From Acidobacteriota bacterium (GTDB lineage Bacteria > Acidobacteriota > Terriglobia > Acidiferrales > UBA7541), in the NCBI GenBank assembly GCA_003224135.1, contig QHYO01000235.1, positions 2,620 to 17,681 of the forward strand: DNA of 15,062 nucleotides, written 5' to 3'. The position numbers and the translations under genes are program-made. Below the pieces are notes generated by a model. It was not told where the DNA came from, did no database searches, and saw only the letters and a program-made list of their open reading frames with translations. This document shows positions 7,780 to 14,992 of the stretch, piece after piece (position 1 is the first letter of the stretch; every line of letters starts with the position of its first letter).

Positions 7780-7853
7780 ACGGTTTCGCGGGTCACGATC
7801 TTTTGACCGGCGCTGGTTTTGAAAACACGAGATCCGATTTTGAGGAGAGCAAC

Positions 7854-8771
7854 ATGGACACCAAGAAAGTAAACGGCAGCGGAAACAGCTCCGCATCCAA
7901 CGAATGGCGCGTGAAAGTCGGCCTCGCCGAAATGTTGAAAGGCGGCGTCATCATGGACGTCACCAATGCCGAGCAGGCAAAAATCGCGGAGAAGGCCGGG
8001 GCTTGCGCCGTCATGGCTCTCGAACGCGTTCCCTCCGACATTCGCAAGGAAGGCGGCGTGGCCCGCATGGCCTCCATCAAGGTGATTCGCGAAATCATGC
8101 GGACTGTCGCGATTCCCGTGATGGCAAAGGTGCGCATCGGACACTTTGCCGAAGCCGAAGTCCTGCAAGCGCTCGAAGTCGACTTCATCGACGAAAGCGA
8201 AGTCCTGACGCCCGCCGACGAAGAAAATCACGTCTGGAAGCACGATTTCCGTATTCCGTTCGTCTGCGGCGCGCGTAATCTTGGCGAAGCTTTGCGCCGT
8301 ATCGGTGAAGGTGCGGCCATGATCCGCACCAAGGGCGAAGCCGGCTCGGGCAACGTGGTCGAAGCCGTTCGCCACATGCGCACCATCGTCAGCCAGATGA
8401 AGCGCCTCACTACGATGCGCGACGACGAACTGATGCGCGAAGCCAAGGAACTCGGCGCGCCGCTGGATTTGATTCGCCAGGTTGCAAAGACCGGCAAATT
8501 GCCGGTGCCGAATTTTTCCGCAGGCGGCATCGCCACTCCTGCAGACGCGGCTCTCGTTCGTAGTCTCGGCGCAGAAGCAGTTTTCGTCGGCTCGGGCATT
8601 TTCAAATCCAGCGATCCGGAAGCGCGCGCCAAAGCCGTCGTCAAAGCCACGACGCACTTTGAAGATCCCAAAGCCGTACTTGAAGCCAGTGAAGAACTTG
8701 GCGAAGCCATGCCCGGCCTCGACGTTCGCCAGATGCAGGAGAAGGACCTCCTCTCCACACGTGGCTGGTAA
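7854..8771 (+). CDS. pdxS: PdxS, pyridoxal 5'-phosphate synthase lyase subunit
   Basis: Synthase subunit of the DXP-independent vitamin B6 pathway. It makes pyridoxal 5'-phosphate from ribose 5-phosphate, glyceraldehyde 3-phosphate and ammonia supplied by PdxT, as a dodecameric (beta/alpha)8 barrel in the cytoplasm. The 305-residue protein has the expected motifs: GGVIMDV (D35), [27 protein letters not shown] (first catalytic lysine K92), [10 protein letters not shown], and [10 protein letters not shown] (second lysine K160). ATG 7854 follows a clear GAGGAGAG ribosome site; the TTG at 7803 is rejected because it would add a non-conserved extension. The N-terminal extension ([18 protein letters not shown]) is a little longer than in many homologues. 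It is the first gene of a tight pdxS-pdxT cluster. Confidence 0.98.
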   Translation: MDTKKVNGSGNSSASNEWRVKVGLAEMLKGGVIMDVTNAEQAKIAEKAGACAVMALERVPSDIRKEGGVARMASIKVIREIMRTVAIPVMAKVRIGHFAEAEVLQALEVDFIDESEVLTPADEENHVWKHDFRIPFVCGARNLGEALRRIGEGAAMIRTKGEAGSGNVVEAVRHMRTIVSQMKRLTTMRDDELMREAKELGAPLDLIRQVAKTGKLPVPNFSAGGIATPADAALVRSLGAEAVFVGSGIFKSSDPEARAKAVVKATTHFEDPKAVLEASEELGEAMPGLDVRQMQEKDLLSTRGW

Positions 8772-8867
8772 TTTGCTTTCGCGACCGCCCGCAGTTGTAG
8801 TCGCCTGCCCACCACGGCAGTTCAGACCGGTAATTTTTCTTTTGCTGTAACGATGGATAGCTAAGGA

Positions 8868-9494
8868 ATGAAAGAGACTGCAAAACCCAAAATCGGAATC
8901 CTCGCCATCCAAGGCGATTTCGCTGCGCACGCCGCCATGTTGCAATCCCTTGGTGCGGAAACCATCGAAGTCCGCACGGTCGCCGACCTCGAACAGTGCG
9001 ATGCTCTAGTTCTTCCAGGCGGCGAAAGCACCACGCAACTGCAATTTCTCCAGGAAGAAGGCCTGTTCGAAGCGATCAAAAAAGTTGCCGCGAACAATTT
9101 TCCTGTCCTCGGCACCTGCGCTGGCGCAATTCTTCTCGCAACTCACGTCAGCAATCCCCCACAAGCATCGCTCGGCCTTCTCGACATGAGCGTTCTCCGT
9201 AACGCCTATGGCCGCCAAGTCGCGAGCGATGTTTTCATCGGCTCATCAAAACTCAAATCTGGGCCCATGGAGATGGTTTTCATCCGTGCCCCTATCATTG
9301 ATAGCGTCGGCGCCGGCGTTGAAGTTCTCTCCGAATACGCGAACAAACCTACCCTCGTTCAGAAGGGCAGCATCCTCGCCGCGACGTTTCATCCCGAGCT
9401 CACAGACGATCCAACTGTGCATCAGCACTTTCTCGATCTGGTAAGGAAGAACGCCGTGCCAGCGGAATCGGTCTCCGCTCAAACCGGCAAATGA
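8868..9494 (+). CDS. pdxT: PdxT, pyridoxal 5'-phosphate synthase glutaminase subunit
   Basis: Class I glutamine amidotransferase that hydrolyses glutamine and channels ammonia to PdxS. The 208-residue protein starts with the typical KIGILAIQGDFAAH and has LPGGEST (50-55), the nucleophile C84 in GTCAGAILLA, and the catalytic H175 and E177 in TFHPELTDD. It lies 96 bp after pdxS. AAGGA touches the ATG with only one base between, which is too close for ideal initiation; GGAT about nine bases upstream may serve instead. Its TGA overlaps the ATG of the next gene (ATGA, 9491-9494), so translation is probably coupled. Confidence 0.97.
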   Translation: MKETAKPKIGILAIQGDFAAHAAMLQSLGAETIEVRTVADLEQCDALVLPGGESTTQLQFLQEEGLFEAIKKVAANNFPVLGTCAGAILLATHVSNPPQASLGLLDMSVLRNAYGRQVASDVFIGSSKLKSGPMEMVFIRAPIIDSVGAGVEVLSEYANKPTLVQKGSILAATFHPELTDDPTVHQHFLDLVRKNAVPAESVSAQTGK

Positions 9495-9931
9495 CCAGGA
9501 GCGAGCGCCCGTTTGTCCCGCCGTCGGCAGCAAAGCTTCGCGTTTTATTCATTTGTATCGGCAATTCTTGCCGCAGTCCGATGGCGGAATCCATCGGCCG
9601 TCGTGATGCCGCCGATCTTTTCGAATCCTCCAGCGCCGGTCTCTCGCCTCTCGGCGTTGTTCAGAAACTCACGCTCGCAACTCTCAAGACCAACGGCTAT
9701 CCAACCGACGGGCTTTCCTCCAAAGCTATCCTCAACAATGATTGGGCCACTGCCGACCTCGTCATCAACATCAGCGGTTACTCCCGGGAACGCACCTTCC
9801 CGCGCGACGAATGGCACAAGATTGAAGACTGGAACGTCGAAGACCCGTACGGTTCTGATCCTGCTGTCTACCAGGCAGGGCTTCGTCCCTACACGCGGTC
9901 GGAACAGGATTCAGCAATCGCATGCGTCTAA
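9491..9931 (+). CDS. Low-molecular-weight phosphatase / arsenate reductase-like protein
   Basis: Low-molecular-weight protein tyrosine phosphatase fold, a group that also includes thioredoxin-linked arsenate reductases (ArsC). The P-loop C22-I-G-N-S-C27-R28-S29-P is intact near the N-terminus, and the general acid is D118 in WNVEDPYG. This gives all the parts of a cysteine-phosphate mechanism; whether the substrate is a phosphoprotein or arsenate cannot be decided. The 146-residue length is normal, but the last 20 or so residues (AGLRPYTRSEQDSAIACV) do not look like the usual amphipathic final helix, so a late indel is possible. It begins in the pdxT stop (4-bp overlap) and its last ten bases overlap the start of the DtxR-fusion gene, indicating one operon. 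Confidence 0.87.
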   Translation: MTRSERPFVPPSAAKLRVLFICIGNSCRSPMAESIGRRDAADLFESSSAGLSPLGVVQKLTLATLKTNGYPTDGLSSKAILNNDWATADLVINISGYSRERTFPRDEWHKIEDWNVEDPYGSDPAVYQAGLRPYTRSEQDSAIACV

Positions 9932-11949
9932 AAACCAGCGTCTCCCAGGAAGATTACCTCAAAGCTATCTGGGAGCTCCTCGAAGAGGGCCAGCCACCAA
10001 TCAGCGCGCGACTGGCCGAAGAGCTTGGCGTAACTCCTCCAGCCGTCACTGCCGCGCTCAAGCGTATGCGCCGCGACGATCTCGTGTCCGTCGCGCGCGA
10101 CGGTCATATCGACCTCACACGCAAAGGCCGTGCTATTGCTGAACGCATGGCACTCCGTCACCAGCTCGCCGAAATGCTGCTCACCGACGTCATCGGCCTC
10201 CCCTGGTCCAAAGCACACGATGAAGCAGAGCGCCTCGAACACGCCATTTCTCCGGAGGTCGAAGCTCTTCTGCTGAAACGTTTCGCCGACAAAAAATCCT
10301 GTCCTCATGGAGTCCCATTGCGCGGCGGCTTCGCGCAGCTCCGCAAACAAGGTGCCATTCTTCTCTCCGATCTCCAAGCAAGCGAACGCGCCGAAATCGT
10401 CTGCGTTTATGAAAAGGACGCCAAGTTCCTGGATTTCCTCGAAGGCCTGCAGCTTCATTCGGGCACTCAACTCTCTGTCTCGCGCCGCGAATACGACGAA
10501 ACTCTCACTCTTCGCTCTTCCGGCCGCACCCTGCACCTCGGCAAACATCTGGGTCCGCCGCCTTTCCGCTTGATTGTCGTTACCGCCGCACCCCGAGCAC
10601 ACATATGGTCTGTTCGGACTTATAATCCCGGCATGGCCGGAAGCCCGCTAGCTTCGCTCTCGTCGTCAATCGTCCCTGTGGCTGCCGTGAATCCCTTCCT
10701 CAGCATCCACGCCGTTCGCATCTACGTTCGCGACATTGATCGCAGCCTCCGCTTCTACCTGGACCAACTCGGCTTCCACCTCGTCATTGACACTCGGCTG
10801 CAATCCGGCGAGCGTTGGGTTGCCGTCTCTCCTTCGGACGGCACCACTATCCTTGCCCTCGTCGCTCCCAGGCCCAAGTCCGCCGAGTACAAACTTATTG
10901 GCCGCGCCACGCAAGTCGTTCTCGTAACTTCCGACGTCGCCACGAAATTCCAGGAGTGGTCAAAAAAAGGTGTCCGCTTTCCCAGCGCTCCGCGACTTCG
11001 TCGTATCAAGTATGAGACCGCTCCGCCGCCCGCATCCTCCGCGCCGCATTCCACTCTGCCCAGTCCCATGCTTCTTGGCGAAGAAACTCCCATTTGGGGC
11101 AGCGTTTCCGCCCGCTTCCGCGATGTCGATGGCAACACATTCTCTCTCGTCAGCTTCGACGAGCTCACTCACGCTGTTGAGAGCCAACGCCGCGCTGCCG
11201 CAGAAAAACTTGAAGCCGAACGCCGTGTCACTCAGGAACTGGCCATCGCCACACAAGTCCAGGCCCGGCTTCTTCCGCAATCTCTGCCGCTTTTGAAATC
11301 GCTCGAGTACGCTGGCGCCTGCATCCCGGCGCGCGCTGTAGGTGGCGATTACTATGACTTCCTCAGTCTCGGCCCCGGACGCCTCGGTTTCGTTATCGCC
11401 GATGTCGCAGGAAAGGGAATTGCCGCGGCTCTCTTGATGGCGAATCTGCAAGCCAATCTACGCAGCCAGTTTGCGTTTGCGCTGGATCAGCCGCAGCGTC
11501 TCCTGCAATCCGTCAATCTTCTCTTCTGTGACAACACGCCCGATGGCTCTTTCGCGACTCTTTTCTTCGCGGACTACGACGATGCCTCTGGCGCTTTTCG
11601 CTACGTGAATTGCGGCCATCTCTCGGCACTTCTTCTTCGTCGCGACGGCGCGGTCGAACGCCTCGCATCGACTTCAACCGTTTTGGGAATTTTCAAAACG
11701 TGGAACTGCACTGTCGGTGAATCGCGCCTCGAATCAGGTGACCTTCTCGCTCTCTACACCGACGGTGTCACCGAATCCGTCAACCACGACTTCGAAGAAT
11801 TCGGCGAAGAACGCCTGGTCGAGTCTCTTCGCCGCCATCGCGATCAACCGTCTCATTCCGTTCTCACTTCAGTCGTCGCCGACGTTCGCTCCTTCAGCCC
11901 CCAGGAACAACACGACGACATCACTCTCATCATCGCCAGACGCAGTTAA
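9922..11949 (+). CDS. DtxR-type regulator fused to VOC domain and SpoIIE/PP2C phosphatase
   Basis: One 675-codon frame with three parts. Residues 1-about 225 are a DtxR/IdeR/MntR-type metal-dependent repressor: winged helix (VSQEDYLKAIW to GHIDLTRKG), metal-site residues H80, E84, H99, E103, E106 and H107, the CPHGVP motif, and a FeoA-like end. Residues about 258-415 are a glyoxalase/VOC domain (HAVRIYVRDIDRSLRFYLDQLGF to FRDVDGNTFSLVSFDE). After a coiled segment (419-450), residues 465-675 are a SpoIIE/RsbU-type PP2C phosphatase with GGDYYDF, IADVAGKGI, YTDGVTE and HDDITLI all intact, so it should be an active metal-dependent Ser/Thr phosphatase. The piece joining parts one and two (about 222-250) is low in conserved features and covers a TATAAT box before ATG 10633 (M238). 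It may thus be two genes that lost a stop codon, or a true fusion with an internal start. It overlaps the preceding gene by ten bases. Confidence 0.85.
   Translation: MRLKTSVSQEDYLKAIWELLEEGQPPISARLAEELGVTPPAVTAALKRMRRDDLVSVARDGHIDLTRKGRAIAERMALRHQLAEMLLTDVIGLPWSKAHDEAERLEHAISPEVEALLLKRFADKKSCPHGVPLRGGFAQLRKQGAILLSDLQASERAEIVCVYEKDAKFLDFLEGLQLHSGTQLSVSRREYDETLTLRSSGRTLHLGKHLGPPPFRLIVVTAAPRAHIWSVRTYNPGMAGSPLASLSSSIVPVAAVNPFLSIHAVRIYVRDIDRSLRFYLDQLGFHLVIDTRLQSGERWVAVSPSDGTTILALVAPRPKSAEYKLIGRATQVVLVTSDVATKFQEWSKKGVRFPSAPRLRRIKYETAPPPASSAPHSTLPSPMLLGEETPIWGSVSARFRDVDGNTFSLVSFDELTHAVESQRRAAAEKLEAERRVTQELAIATQVQARLLPQSLPLLKSLEYAGACIPARAVGGDYYDFLSLGPGRLGFVIADVAGKGIAAALLMANLQANLRSQFAFALDQPQRLLQSVNLLFCDNTPDGSFATLFFADYDDASGAFRYVNCGHLSALLLRRDGAVERLASTSTVLGIFKTWNCTVGESRLESGDLLALYTDGVTESVNHDFEEFGEERLVESLRRHRDQPSHSVLTSVVADVRSFSPQEQHDDITLIIARRS
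10621..10635 (+). promoter_or_regulatory. Internal TATAAT box with leaderless-type ATG in the fusion ORF
   Basis: A perfect consensus -10 box (TATAAT, 10621-10626) is followed six bases later by an in-frame ATG (10633-10635), with no ribosome site between. This is the spacing for a leaderless transcript that would encode only the VOC-SpoIIE part (438 residues from M238). The same geometry occurs before the MBL hydrolase gene. No convincing -35 box is visible. Confidence 0.55.
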
Positions 11950-11975
11950 GCGACATTTTCGATTGCCTTTCTTCT

Positions 11976-12009
11976 CCGCGCGTCTCTGCGTTCTCCGCGT
12001 CTCTGCGTT
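11976..12009. repeat. Imperfect tandem repeat of GCGTCTCTGCGTT
   Basis: GCGTCTCTGCGTT occurs at 11980-11992 and again at 11997-12009, each preceded by CTCCGC-type bases, giving a 17-base unit with small differences. It lies in the gap between the SpoIIE-fusion gene and the peptidase gene. Sequences of the form CTCTGCGTCTCTGCG are familiar as dispersed intergenic repeats in several bacterial phyla; that it belongs to such a family is from memory. Confidence 0.6.
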
Positions 12010-12052
12010 ATCCTTGCGACTTTGTCCTGATAAGATCTTTTGAGGTGCTCTC

Positions 12053-13339
12053 ATGAATGTTGCCCGCGTCGTCGCCGTCGCTTTCCTTGCAGCCACATCG
12101 CTTGTACCTTCGCTCCTTGGCCAGACCGATGCTGCCAACCCCAAAGCAAAGCCCCGCGCCTGCGATCTCGGCATCCCGTTTGACGGAACTCCCGCGTCAC
12201 TCAATTCCATCACCGACGTACCCGGCGTCGAGGTTGGCTACACAACTCTGATCCTAGGAGAAGGAAAGCGCGTCGTAGGCAAAGGTCCAGTGCGCACTGG
12301 CGTCACCGCCATCCTGCCTCGCGGAAAATCCTCAAGCGAAGGCGTCTTTGCCGCCTTCTATTCCGGCAACGGCAATGGCGACATGACCGGCACGCACTGG
12401 GTAGACGAAAACGGCGTCCTCGAGACTCCGATCCTGATTACCAACACGCTCAGCGTCGGTGTCGTTCGCGATGCCGCAGTCGAGTGGATGGTCAAGCAAG
12501 ACCACAGCGGACCTTTCTGGTATCCCATCGTGGCTGAAACCGCTGATGTGCGCCTCAACGACATGAAGGGTCAGCACGTCAAGAGAGAGCATGCCCTTCA
12601 AGCTTTGGACTCCGCGCACGGAGGCCAGATCGAAGAAGGCAACGTTGGCGGCGGCACCGGCATGAATTGCAACGGCTTCAAGGGCGGTACCGGCACATCC
12701 TCGCGCAAACTTCCCGCCGACCAGGGCGGCTACACCATCGGCATATTGGCCCAGTGCAACTACGGCAGCCGCTACGAAGTCCGCATCGCCGGCATTCCCG
12801 TTGGTCGCGAAATCAAGGGTTACGAACCGTGCGTCGTGCAAGCTATCGATCCACCAGTCCGCATGGGCAACGGTCAACCCCCGCCCGTCTGCGCTCAACA
12901 AACCAGCGCAAATGCTCCGCCTTTCGGGGAGGCCGAGCAAGGCTCCATCATCGTCGTTGTAGCCACCGATGCTCCGCTCACTCCCGATCAGCTCAAGCGC
13001 ATCGCCAAACGCGTCAGCCTCGGACTTGGCCGCGCAGGCGCAATCGAAGCCAACGGTTCAGGCGACATCTTCATTGCCTTCTCGACCGCCAACCCCGGCG
13101 CCGATGAGGGCAACAGCTCTCCCACTGGCCGCGCGCCTGTCTCCACCATGCAGCGCCTTACCGGCGACCGAATCGATTTCCTCTTCCTGGCCACCATCCA
13201 GGCCACTGAAGAAGCCGTGGACAACGCCCTGATCGCCGCAGACACCATGACCGGCGCCGACTACTGGCGCTCCTATGCCATCCCTCACGACCAACTCCGC
13301 GAAATCCTCCGCAGACACAACCGCCTCATCGAGCACTAA
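12053..13339 (+). CDS. DmpA/P1-family self-processing aminopeptidase, exported
   Basis: Peptidase family S58 (DmpA/BapA, L-aminopeptidase/D-esterase or beta-aminopeptidase), an N-terminal nucleophile enzyme that cuts itself into alpha and beta chains. The 428-residue precursor has a signal peptide (about residues 1-24, VVAVAFLAATSLVPSLLGQ), the opening PFDGTPASLNSITDVPGVEVGYTT shortened here to its motif DVPGVEVG (55-62), GNVGGGTGMNCNGFKGG (197-212), and the autocleavage site G297-S298 in EQGSIIVVVATDAP, where S298 becomes the nucleophile. GAGGTG lies about six bases before ATG 12053. It probably acts in the periplasm on small peptides or amides. It follows the SpoIIE-fusion gene by 103 bp and may have its own promoter. 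Confidence 0.94.
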   Translation: MNVARVVAVAFLAATSLVPSLLGQTDAANPKAKPRACDLGIPFDGTPASLNSITDVPGVEVGYTTLILGEGKRVVGKGPVRTGVTAILPRGKSSSEGVFAAFYSGNGNGDMTGTHWVDENGVLETPILITNTLSVGVVRDAAVEWMVKQDHSGPFWYPIVAETADVRLNDMKGQHVKREHALQALDSAHGGQIEEGNVGGGTGMNCNGFKGGTGTSSRKLPADQGGYTIGILAQCNYGSRYEVRIAGIPVGREIKGYEPCVVQAIDPPVRMGNGQPPPVCAQQTSANAPPFGEAEQGSIIVVVATDAPLTPDQLKRIAKRVSLGLGRAGAIEANGSGDIFIAFSTANPGADEGNSSPTGRAPVSTMQRLTGDRIDFLFLATIQATEEAVDNALIAADTMTGADYWRSYAIPHDQLREILRRHNRLIEH

Positions 13340-13540
13340 CCGCCATCTCTCACAGCTTGGCAAAAAGAGTAATGAAGTTGTACATGTGGGGAGTTGCGAG
13401 ATGGATTCGCCGGGCGCTGTTGTGTAGCTAATCCGTTTTTCGTCTGGAGAGAGCGTTTTCCCCCAGTGAGGCTGTTCTGGAGCGCACCTCGCACTCCGCG
13501 TGACAGAAGTGCGGGAAAAGTTGTTGGGGGTGGTTCTTTT
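13340..13540. other. Gap between peptidase gene and IS1380 transposase
   Basis: No convincing gene, RNA or terminator was seen in these 200 bases. The right part must contain the transposase-stop-side end of the insertion sequence. GCGGGAA at 13511-13517 is the inverse of TTCCCGC at 15012-15018 on the other side of the transposase and is the only candidate terminal repeat I found. Confidence 0.5.
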
Positions 13541-14923
13541 TCAATACTTTATGGGCACGGCGCACAGCTTTTCGTAAACTTGTCGGAACAGCGTGACATA
13601 GGGATATCCACCGGCCAGCGAAACCCATACCTTCCGTACCGTAATGCGGATCAGTGCACCGATCTTCAACACCTTGAGCCGAATGGTGGAGCACTGGGCC
13701 TTGGCCAACTCCGTCCCCGCGAGTCCCATCCGCCGCAGCATCTGCAACAACACGTAAGCGATCGAGGAAAAGTACAAGCGCAGTTGATTGCTCCGCAGGT
13801 AGTGCGTGCTGGTGCGGTCACTGAACAGCATCAGTTGCTCCTTGATCCGATTCTCCATGTCGCCCCTTCCACAGTAGAGCTCTTCATACAAGGCTTGTGC
13901 CGGCCGTGCTTCTCTACTCAGAGAGGTCACCACGAACCGCGGATTCTCTCCCTTTTCCAGATGTTCAGCCTTGGCCACCACCCGTCGCGTTTGGCTCCAA
14001 CTCTTCCGCGTCTGATAGAACAACTCTTTGAACAACCGGGCCGCCCGTCCGGTCTCCTGGTACTGTGCTTTTGCCTCCCCCATCTCCTTCGCGATCTCCG
14101 CCTTCAGCCGTTCGTTTTTCGCTAGTCCCAGCAGGTAGTCCACGCCTTCCCCTTCACACCAAGACATCAGCTCCTCGCGGCAAAATCCCGAATCTCCCCG
14201 CACCACGATACGCACCCCAGACCATAGGGAACGAATCTGTGCCACGATGCGCTTCAGTTCTTCAACACTCCCCGCCGAAGCGTCGATGTTCGACGATCGC
14301 AACCGCGCACACAGCAGAAACTCTCCGCAGAAGATGTACAACGGGAGATAGCAATAGTGCCCGTAATAGCCATGGAAGAAACGTCCTTCCTGCTTTCCGT
14401 GCAGCGGATCGTCGGTAGCGTCCAGATCCAAAATGATTTCTTGCGGCGCCTCCCGGTGGGCTTCCAGGAAGACCTGCACTAGCAGGCGGTCCACGGCTCC
14501 GTGATCCAGCACGATCTTTTTGTAGCGTTCCTGGCGACTGGCCGTCTCTGCGGTCAGTTCCAGTCGATTCAGAGTACTTTTCCCCGCCAAAGCTTCTTGA
14601 CTTGGATCCGACTTCTCCACCAACACCGCCAGCAGTGGATCGTTCCGCAACTCCTCGTGATCGTTCAGATCTTCGTATCCCAGAGCCAGACCATAGACTC
14701 GCTGGGCCACCAACTCCTGCACCGTGTGCTCGATCAGATCCGCATTCCGATAATCAGTGAAACAAGCGGCAAACTGGTGGAGGATCCCGATGCGCTTCTC
14801 AACCTCCCGCAGGAGCAGACCACCGCCGTCACTACTGATTGCTCCTCCGTCGAACTGCGCCCGGATCTCGCGTCGCTTTAGGGGATGAAATCCCAAGACA
14901 AACTGAGTACACTCTGCAGTCAT
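13541..14923 (-). CDS. IS1380-family transposase
   Basis: DDE transposase of 460 residues, full length for the family. The N-terminal ISSDGGGLLLREVE (29-42) is the IS1380 hallmark. Catalytic residues appear in the RNase H-like fold: the first Asp in LDLDATDDPLHG (166-176), the second in VRGDSGFCREE (D244), and the Glu in GRGDMENRIKEQ (E357), followed by the conserved LRSNQLRLYFSSIAYVLLQ. No stop or frameshift interrupts it, so it may be active. AAGGAG lies 11 bases before the ATG on the minus strand, and the bases between them belong to one arm of a long hairpin. Its codon use, without the strong bias of neighbouring genes, is compatible with recent arrival. Confidence 0.96.
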   Translation of the reverse strand: MTAECTQFVLGFHPLKRREIRAQFDGGAISSDGGGLLLREVEKRIGILHQFAACFTDYRNADLIEHTVQELVAQRVYGLALGYEDLNDHEELRNDPLLAVLVEKSDPSQEALAGKSTLNRLELTAETASRQERYKKIVLDHGAVDRLLVQVFLEAHREAPQEIILDLDATDDPLHGKQEGRFFHGYYGHYCYLPLYIFCGEFLLCARLRSSNIDASAGSVEELKRIVAQIRSLWSGVRIVVRGDSGFCREELMSWCEGEGVDYLLGLAKNERLKAEIAKEMGEAKAQYQETGRAARLFKELFYQTRKSWSQTRRVVAKAEHLEKGENPRFVVTSLSREARPAQALYEELYCGRGDMENRIKEQLMLFSDRTSTHYLRSNQLRLYFSSIAYVLLQMLRRMGLAGTELAKAQCSTIRLKVLKIGALIRITVRKVWVSLAGGYPYVTLFRQVYEKLCAVPIKY

Positions 14924-14992
14924 AAAGGCTGTTGCTCCTTCTTGGCGGAATCTTTCTGAACAAAAGAGTTATGCCATGAAGCAACAGCCTTT
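14924..14992 (-). promoter_or_regulatory. Long inverted repeat before the transposase start
   Basis: AAAGGCTGTTGCT (14924-14936) and AGCAACAGCCTTT (14980-14992) are perfect 13-base complements around a 43-base loop. In a transposase transcript starting upstream of 14992, the 3' arm ends directly at the ATG and overlaps the AAGGAG ribosome site by two bases, so the hairpin would hide the initiation region. A transcript starting inside the loop would escape it. This resembles the protection of IS10 and IS50 against read-through expression. Confidence 0.6.

Noticed and set aside
7803..7853. TTGACC at 7803 as the -35 box of a pdxS promoter
   Set aside because: The hexamer is close to consensus, but no acceptable -10 box occurs 15-19 bases downstream.
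7608..8945. A 445-codon open frame on the minus strand opposite pdxS
   Set aside because: It is fully antisense to the certain pdxS gene and the thioesterase end, has low-complexity His/Ala/Gly/Phe-rich content without any motif, and is explained by the codon bias of the plus-strand genes.
9513..10142. A 209-codon plus-strand frame overlapping the phosphatase and the DtxR gene
   Set aside because: It is Arg/Ser-rich with no motif, while the overlapping frames carry clear family signatures.
12332..12940. A 202-codon minus-strand frame opposite the DmpA-type peptidase
   Set aside because: Antisense shadow of a well-conserved gene; no motif or ribosome site.
13394..14125. A 243-codon plus-strand frame across the transposase gene
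   Set aside because: Antisense to an intact IS1380 transposase with all catalytic motifs; no recognisable domain in the plus-strand protein.
14924..14992. The perfect inverted repeat as the terminal repeats of the insertion sequence
   Set aside because: Both arms lie on the same side of the transposase gene, so they cannot be the two ends of the element; a leader hairpin explains them better.
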